Source: Aquincola sp. (lineage in GTDB: Bacteria; Pseudomonadota; Gammaproteobacteria; Burkholderiales; Burkholderiaceae_C). From it: a stretch of DNA of 6,125 nucleotides. The notes under the pieces are model-generated. The model was given only the letters and a program-made list of their open reading frames with translations, had not been told where the DNA came from and made no database searches. Every line of letters starts with the position of its first letter. Positions within the stretch are counted from its first letter, which is position 1. The position numbers and the translations under genes were made by a program. The stretch covers positions 1 through 6,125 of the forward strand of contig JAOUIM010000233.1 of NCBI GenBank assembly GCA_029884035.1. Reading direction: 5' to 3'. This document shows positions 1 through 6,125 of this stretch, in pieces.

Positions 1-1154
1 ATGAATGGCGTGCCCGGCTGCAGCAGGTAGCCGGCGGCCGCGACCTTGTAGCGCGCGACGTCGCCTTGCAGCTGGTCCCACAGCCGGCGCCCGGCAAAGA
101 TGTCGTGGTTGGAAAGGAATGTCGCCATCGTCGGTGGAGCGGCCTTGTAGTAGTCGGCCAGCTCGACCACCGACTCGGCCTTGCCGCGCGCCGCATCGAT
201 GAAGTGGCCAAAGTAGCCGAACGCGAAGGCGCCGCCGCACACGGCGGCATGGCCCCACTCCAGCGGCTTGGCGGTGGCCTCGCAGACCACGTAGCGGTTC
301 GGGTACGAGCGGATCATGTCGGCGATCCGCCGGGTCATCGCACGGCTCTCGGGCTGGTCGTTCCAGTCCGTCGCGCTGTTCTCGATCAAGTGCGGCGTCG
401 CGTCGAGCCGGTAGCCGGCCAGGCCGCGGTTGAGCCAAAAGCGAAGGCTGTCGAGGTGATAGTCGAGCACGCGCGGGTTGCGCAGATTGAAGTCGGGCAT
501 CTGCGGACCGAAGGTGCCGAAGTAGAAGTCGCGGCTGCCCGGCGGTGCCCGCGGCGTGTCCTTGGCTTCGCCGGTGTGGTTCCAGCTCTCGGGTCGGTTC
601 GGGTACCAGGGGTTCTTGCCGAAGATGTCCCAGCCCGTCGGCTCGGCATCGCTGAACACGTACCAGTCGCGCCACGGGCTCGCGGGGTCGCTGCGCGCGG
701 CGCCGAACAGCGGGTGCGCGGCGGCGCTGTGATTGATCGCATAGTCCATGATGACGCCGATGCCACGGCGGCCGGCCTGGCGCAGCAGTTCGTCGAAGTC
801 GGCCAGCGTGCCGTAGTCCGGCTCCACGGCACGGTAGTCCGCGGTGGCGTAGCCGTGGTCGCGATCGGCGCTCTTCTGGATCGGCATCAGCCAGATGCCC
901 TTGATCCCGAGATCCTTCAGGTAGTCCAGTCTCGAGATCAGGCCACGCAGGTCGCCGGTGCCATCGCCGTCGCTGTCCTGGTAGGCGCGCACGAAGATCT
1001 CCATGAACGCGCCGCGGTGCCAGTCGCGCGGCAGCGTGACCGGTGAGTCGGCGAAGGGCACCGGGCTCAGATCGATCGGTGCGTCGCCGGGTGCGGCGGT
1101 TGCAGCACCGGTGGCGAGCACAAGGACAGTGGCAAGCCGTCGCAGCGGGATCAT
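1..1154 (-). CDS. Secreted GH13 alpha-amylase-type glucanohydrolase (3' part missing)
   Basis: Predicted exported glycoside hydrolase family 13 enzyme acting on alpha-1,4-glucan (starch, glycogen, maltodextrin). The gene runs off the left edge, so 384 complete codons are visible; the C-terminal end of the barrel and any C-terminal beta domain are missing. Residues 1-21 form a signal peptide: MIPLRR, a hydrophobic core, then an ATAA-type cleavage site. Residues 60-68 (DSDGDGTGD) form the calcium-loop motif of oligo-1,6-glucosidase and amylase relatives. The four GH13 regions are intact. Region I is D137-Y-A-I-N-H142. Region II is GYRLDATPH, with nucleophile D251. Region III is VVCEA, with acid/base E292. 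Region IV is FLSNHD, with transition-state stabiliser D351. The ATG at 1154 fits the signal peptide, although no clear Shine-Dalgarno precedes it. The motif set recalls subfamily GH13_36 (from memory), but exact specificity (alpha-amylase, neopullulanase or alpha-glucosidase) is not settled. It is divergent from the pullulanase gene, which suggests a shared glucan-degrading role. Confidence 0.93.
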   Translation of the reverse strand, partial: MIPLRRLATVLVLATGAATAAPGDAPIDLSPVPFADSPVTLPRDWHRGAFMEIFVRAYQDSDGDGTGDLRGLISRLDYLKDLGIKGIWLMPIQKSADRDHGYATADYRAVEPDYGTLADFDELLRQAGRRGIGVIMDYAINHSAAAHPLFGAARSDPASPWRDWYVFSDAEPTGWDIFGKNPWYPNRPESWNHTGEAKDTPRAPPGSRDFYFGTFGPQMPDFNLRNPRVLDYHLDSLRFWLNRGLAGYRLDATPHLIENSATDWNDQPESRAMTRRIADMIRSYPNRYVVCEATAKPLEWGHAAVCGGAFAFGYFGHFIDAARGKAESVVELADYYKAAPPTMATFLSNHDIFAGRRLWDQLQGDVARYKVAAAGYLLQPGTPF

Positions 1155-1211
1155 CGCGTCGCGTGGTCGTACGATGGTGCGGATGGACGACGAGTCAACT
1201 GAGAATCTCCC

Positions 1212-3974
<2,763 letters not shown>

Positions 3975-3984
3975 GGCTCGACGC

Positions 3985-4020
3985 CCTGCTCAGGCCTTTC
4001 TCGGCCTCTCGCCGAGCAGG
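3985..4020. other. Hairpin-forming inverted repeats at the convergent gene junction
   Basis: Two alternative stems can form just past the pullulanase stop. The outer one pairs CCTGCTC (3985-3991) with GAGCAGG (4014-4020). The tight one pairs CTCGGC (4000-4005) with GCCGAG (4011-4016) around a 5-nt loop. They share bases 4014-4016 and so exclude each other. Neither is followed by a T tract on the plus strand, so a standard Rho-independent terminator is not shown. The region also codes for the C-terminus of the small minus-strand gene, which may by itself account for the GC-rich pairing. It may serve as a weak terminator or 3'-end stabiliser for the pullulanase transcript. Confidence 0.3.
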
Positions 4021-4202
4021 CGCGCGGGCAGGAACAGCACCGCCCTGAGCCATGCGAACGCGGCCTCCACGGCGATGCCCACGAGCCTGAATGGCAGCGA
4101 CAGCAGCCAGACGAAGGGCCACAGCAAGATCGCGAGCAGCGCGAGCGGCCAGCACAGCACGAACAGGATCAACCAGCCGACAAGAGTGAGCAGCGATGTC
4201 AT
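3990..4202 (-). CDS. Small hydrophobic membrane protein, function unknown
   Basis: A 70-residue protein that I cannot assign to a named family, though similar small Leu/Trp-rich hypothetical proteins are familiar from proteobacterial genomes (recollection, not a search). Residues about 4-36 are almost all hydrophobic (LLTLVGWLILFVL, then a Trp- and Pro-punctuated LLAILLWPFVWLLSLP). A second, more amphipathic hydrophobic stretch covers about 39-60, and the tail ends in the basic RLLGERPRKA. This fits one or two inner-membrane helices with a positively charged, probably cytoplasmic C-terminus. ATG 4202 is the natural start, but no clear Shine-Dalgarno is seen before it. The gene converges on the pullulanase gene with 15 bp between stops. 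It is separated by 64 bp from the upstream binding-protein gene on the same strand, so it may be read through from that operon. The ordered hydrophobic composition argues that it is a real gene and not a shadow frame. Confidence 0.72.
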   Translation of the reverse strand: MTSLLTLVGWLILFVLCWPLALLAILLWPFVWLLSLPFRLVGIAVEAAFAWLRAVLFLPARLLGERPRKA

Positions 4203-4266
4203 GGGGCGCAGCGCAGGTCCGTGATTGCGCGATTGTGCGCCGGTTGGGCCCGGTGATGACTGCGCG

Positions 4267-5232
4267 CTACTCGACCTTGCCGATCTTCCTGACCGCGTCG
4301 GTCATCACCGCGGCGTCGGTGTTCCAGTAGCGCTGGAACTCGGGCGCGTCGAGGTATTCGATCGGGCTGCCGGCGCGGCCGATCGTCTGCACCACCTGCG
4401 GATCGACCGCGGCCTTGCGCGCCGCATCGCGCAGCTTGGCGATGATCGGCGCGGGAGTGCCGGCGGGTGCGAACAGCGCCGACCACTGCGCGAACTTCGT
4501 GGCGTACCCCGCCTGCGTGAGGCTCGGCACCTCGGGCAGCGACATCAGCGGCTTTTCGCCCCAGTGCGCGAGTGCGCGCAGCTTGCCCGACTTGATGTGC
4601 TGCGCCACCGAAGACGGCCCGGTGGACACCGCGTCGACCTGGCCGCCGAGCAGCGCGAGGACCGCGGGGCCGGCGCCGGTGTAGGGGATGTGCGTCATCC
4701 GGAACCCCGCGCTCGCCTTGAGCATTTCCATCGGCACGTGCATCGTGCCGTAGTTGCCCGAGCTGCCGTAGTTGTACTTGCCGGGATTCGCCTTCAGGTC
4801 GGCGACGAACTCCGCGAGCGTCCTCCAAGGCGCGTCGGCACGCACCACGAGCACCGTCGGGTCGGCGGTGAAGCGCGCGATCGGCACGAATTGGTCGATG
4901 GTGTACTGCGGCTTGCGCGCGAGGATCTTGTCGGCCTCGGGCAGGATCGAGATCGACGACAGGCTGAGCAGCAAGGTGTAGCCATCGGGCGCCGCACGCG
5001 ACGCCGCGCCGATGCCGGTGGCACCGCCCGCACCGGCCTTGTTCTCGACGATCACCTGCTGGCCGAGTTCGCGCGACAGCGCCTCGGCGACCGGCCGCCC
5101 GACCGTGTCGGCGACGCCGCCGGGCGGGAAGGGCACGATCATCGTGATCGGTTTGCTGGGCCAGTCGGCCTGCGCTTGCACGCCCAAAGCAGCAAGCGCC
5201 AGCGCGGCGGTGATCAGTGTCTTCGCAATCAT
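4267..5232 (-). CDS. Bug-family (TctC-like) periplasmic solute-binding protein
   Basis: A 321-residue extracytoplasmic substrate-binding protein of the tripartite tricarboxylate transporter (TTT) receptor family, which binds small carboxylates in the periplasm. Residues 1-22 are a signal peptide (MIAKTLITAALALAALG.., cleavage after AQA), and the mature protein begins DWPSKPI. Family hallmarks follow: IVPFPPGG at 32-39 with a nearby D42, VIVENKAGAGG at 60-70, then APDGYTLL, and further on a GxGPAVLALLGGQVDA segment. Length is typical of the family. ATG 5232 is preceded by GAGGA (5242-5246, 9-nt spacing). The start lies only 2 bp after the stop of the hydrolase gene, so the two are almost certainly co-transcribed and probably translationally coupled. 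No TctA/TctB membrane genes are in the window; Bug proteins are commonly orphaned from them in Burkholderiales. The ligand cannot be told from sequence. Confidence 0.94.
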   Translation of the reverse strand: MIAKTLITAALALAALGVQAQADWPSKPITMIVPFPPGGVADTVGRPVAEALSRELGQQVIVENKAGAGGATGIGAASRAAPDGYTLLLSLSSISILPEADKILARKPQYTIDQFVPIARFTADPTVLVVRADAPWRTLAEFVADLKANPGKYNYGSSGNYGTMHVPMEMLKASAGFRMTHIPYTGAGPAVLALLGGQVDAVSTGPSSVAQHIKSGKLRALAHWGEKPLMSLPEVPSLTQAGYATKFAQWSALFAPAGTPAPIIAKLRDAARKAAVDPQVVQTIGRAGSPIEYLDAPEFQRYWNTDAAVMTDAVRKIGKVE

Positions 5233-5234
5233 GG

Positions 5235-6107
5235 TCAGGCGTCCTCGTCGACAAAGCGGTTCTCGATCTGGCCGATGCCATCGATTTCGATGCGCACGGT
5301 GTCGCCATGCACGAGCCAGCGCGGGGGTTTCATGCCCATGCCCACGCCGGCGGCTGTGCCCGTGGCGATGACGTCGCCGGGGTGCAGCGTGATGCCGCGC
5401 GAACAGGTCTCGATCAGCGTCGGGATGTCGAAGATCAACTGGCTCGTGCGCGCGTCCTGCCTGAGGTCGCCGTTGACCCAGCAGCGCACCCGGGTGTCGG
5501 TGCCGTCGAGTTCGTCGACGGTCACGATCCAGGGGCCCATCGGGCAGAAACCGTCGAAGCTCTTGCCCAGGTCCCATTGCGCATGACGCATCTGCACGTC
5601 GCGCGCGGTCACGTCGTTGACGATGGTGTATCCGAACACATGGGTCATCGCCTGTGCGCGCGTGATGTTGCGGCCGCCGCGGCCGATGACGACGGCCAGC
5701 TCGGCCTCGTAGTCGATCTGTGCACTGATCGCCGCACCCGGCAGGCGCACGGGTGCGTAGGGCCCGTTCACGGTCTCGGGGACCTTGGTGAAGACGATCG
5801 GCCAGCTGTCGACCGGGGCCACGTTGTCCTTGAACACCGACTCGCGCAGCTCGCTCGCATGGGCGTGGTAGTTGCGCCCGACGCACCACAGGTTTCGCCA
5901 GGGCCGCGGCAACGGTGCGATCAGGTCGCGGGCCACCAGCGGGATGTCGGCCGCCGGCTGCGGCCACGGCGAGCCGGCCACATGCGCCTCGATCCACGGC
6001 TGCACGCCACGCGTTCCGTCGCCTTCGAACAGCGCGATCGTGCGCGCGTCGGCACTGACACGCCCGACACGGGGCTGGCCCTGGTGCATCACGGTGGCAA
6101 GGCGCAA
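5235..6107 (-). CDS. Fumarylacetoacetate hydrolase (FAH) family protein
   Basis: A 290-residue metal-dependent enzyme of the FAH superfamily. Members hydrolyse or decarboxylate 3-acylpyruvates, fumarylpyruvate, oxaloacetate or homoprotocatechuate-derived acids, or hydrate 2-oxo-4-pentenoates. An N-terminal region (1-70) precedes the FAH fold. GRNYHAHASE (77-86) supplies the H83/E86 pair equivalent to the lid dyad of FAHD1-like enzymes. The metal ligands are E134 and E136 in DYEAELAVVIG and D165 in NDVTARD; their spacing matches FAHD1. GKSFDGFCPMGPW (181-193) and GTAAGVG near the C-terminus complete the pattern. The start is TTG 6107 (MRLATVM..), chosen because GGGGAG lies 5 nt upstream and because family members often begin MRLAT. 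ATG 6089 would drop six residues and lose the binding site. The gene precedes the Bug protein by 2 bp, which suggests catabolism of an imported organic acid or ring-cleavage product. The exact reaction is undetermined. Confidence 0.94.
   Translation of the reverse strand: MRLATVMHQGQPRVGRVSADARTIALFEGDGTRGVQPWIEAHVAGSPWPQPAADIPLVARDLIAPLPRPWRNLWCVGRNYHAHASELRESVFKDNVAPVDSWPIVFTKVPETVNGPYAPVRLPGAAISAQIDYEAELAVVIGRGGRNITRAQAMTHVFGYTIVNDVTARDVQMRHAQWDLGKSFDGFCPMGPWIVTVDELDGTDTRVRCWVNGDLRQDARTSQLIFDIPTLIETCSRGITLHPGDVIATGTAAGVGMGMKPPRWLVHGDTVRIEIDGIGQIENRFVDEDA
5242..5246 (-). promoter_or_regulatory. Ribosome binding site for the Bug-family gene, inside the preceding gene
   Basis: GAGGA on the minus strand, 9 nt before ATG 5232, lies within the last codons (Asp-Glu-Asp-Ala) of the FAH-family gene. 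The arrangement is stop, two bases, start, which is typical of translational coupling. Confidence 0.6.
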
Positions 6108-6112
6108 GGCGG

Positions 6113-6118
6113 CTCCCC
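6113..6118 (-). promoter_or_regulatory. Ribosome binding site for the FAH-family gene (decides a TTG start)
   Basis: The minus strand reads GGGGAG, then CCGCC, then TTG at 6107. This strong purine-rich Shine-Dalgarno at 5-nt spacing favours TTG over the in-frame ATG at 6089 and GTG at 6092. The frame stays open to the window edge, so a start further upstream cannot be fully excluded. Confidence 0.65.
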
Positions 6119-6125
6119 GGTGACT

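Noticed and set aside
66..1046. A 326-codon open frame on the plus strand opposite the amylase gene
   Set aside because: The minus strand here encodes a clear GH13 enzyme; the plus-strand product is low-complexity Val/Ala/Arg sequence and has no family features.
4203..4266. Possible hairpin or terminator after the Bug gene
   Set aside because: Only 6-bp arms (4205-4210 and 4236-4241) with a 25-nt loop and no T tract on the minus strand are visible, which is not distinguishable from chance in GC-rich DNA.
4225..5586. A 453-codon open frame on the plus strand opposite the Bug and FAH genes
   Set aside because: It spans the junction of two well-supported minus-strand genes and encodes Arg/His/Gly-rich sequence typical of a shadow frame.
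5233..5997. Extension of the Bug protein frame upstream to a 576-codon ORF
   Set aside because: The real start is ATG 5232, which has a ribosome binding site and begins a signal peptide. The extension lies in a shadow frame of the FAH-family gene and would bury the signal peptide.

Overview
The window is GC-rich, densely coded bacterial DNA. It most likely comes from a betaproteobacterium of the order Burkholderiales. That placement is an inference, based on the high GC content, a Bug-family (TctC-like) periplasmic binding protein next to a fumarylacetoacetate-hydrolase-family gene, and a proteobacterial PulA-type pullulanase. No rRNA, tRNA, CRISPR array, insertion sequence or phage gene is visible.

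Region 1 (1-3974) is an alpha-glucan degradation locus made of two divergent, probably exported GH13 enzymes. On the minus strand (1154 down to the left edge, where it is cut) lies an alpha-amylase-type GH13 gene with a signal peptide and all four conserved catalytic regions. On the plus strand (1212 or 1275 to 3974) lies a full pullulanase/limit-dextrinase-type debranching enzyme with an N-terminal beta domain, a CBM48 and a GH13 catalytic domain. Together they would cut alpha-1,4 and alpha-1,6 bonds of starch, glycogen or pullulan outside the cytoplasm. They share a short intergenic region of about 57-120 bp that holds a perfect 12-bp tandem duplication.

Region 2 (3975-4266) holds a small minus-strand gene for a 70-residue, very hydrophobic membrane protein of unknown function. 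It converges on the pullulanase gene with only 15 bp between the two stop codons, and hairpin-forming inverted repeats lie at the junction. A 64-bp spacer without recognisable content separates it from region 3.

Region 3 (4267-6107, minus strand) is a tight two-gene operon. A fumarylacetoacetate-hydrolase-family enzyme (TTG start with a good ribosome binding site) is followed after 2 bp by a Bug/TctC-type periplasmic solute-binding protein. The pair suggests uptake and breakdown of an organic acid or a ring-cleavage product. The substrate cannot be read from the sequence.

Nothing in the window amounts to a clearly undescribed system. The points most worth a second look are the unlipidated, CBM41-less pullulanase with an uncertain start over a tandem repeat, the small membrane protein, and the translationally coupled hydrolase-binding protein pair.
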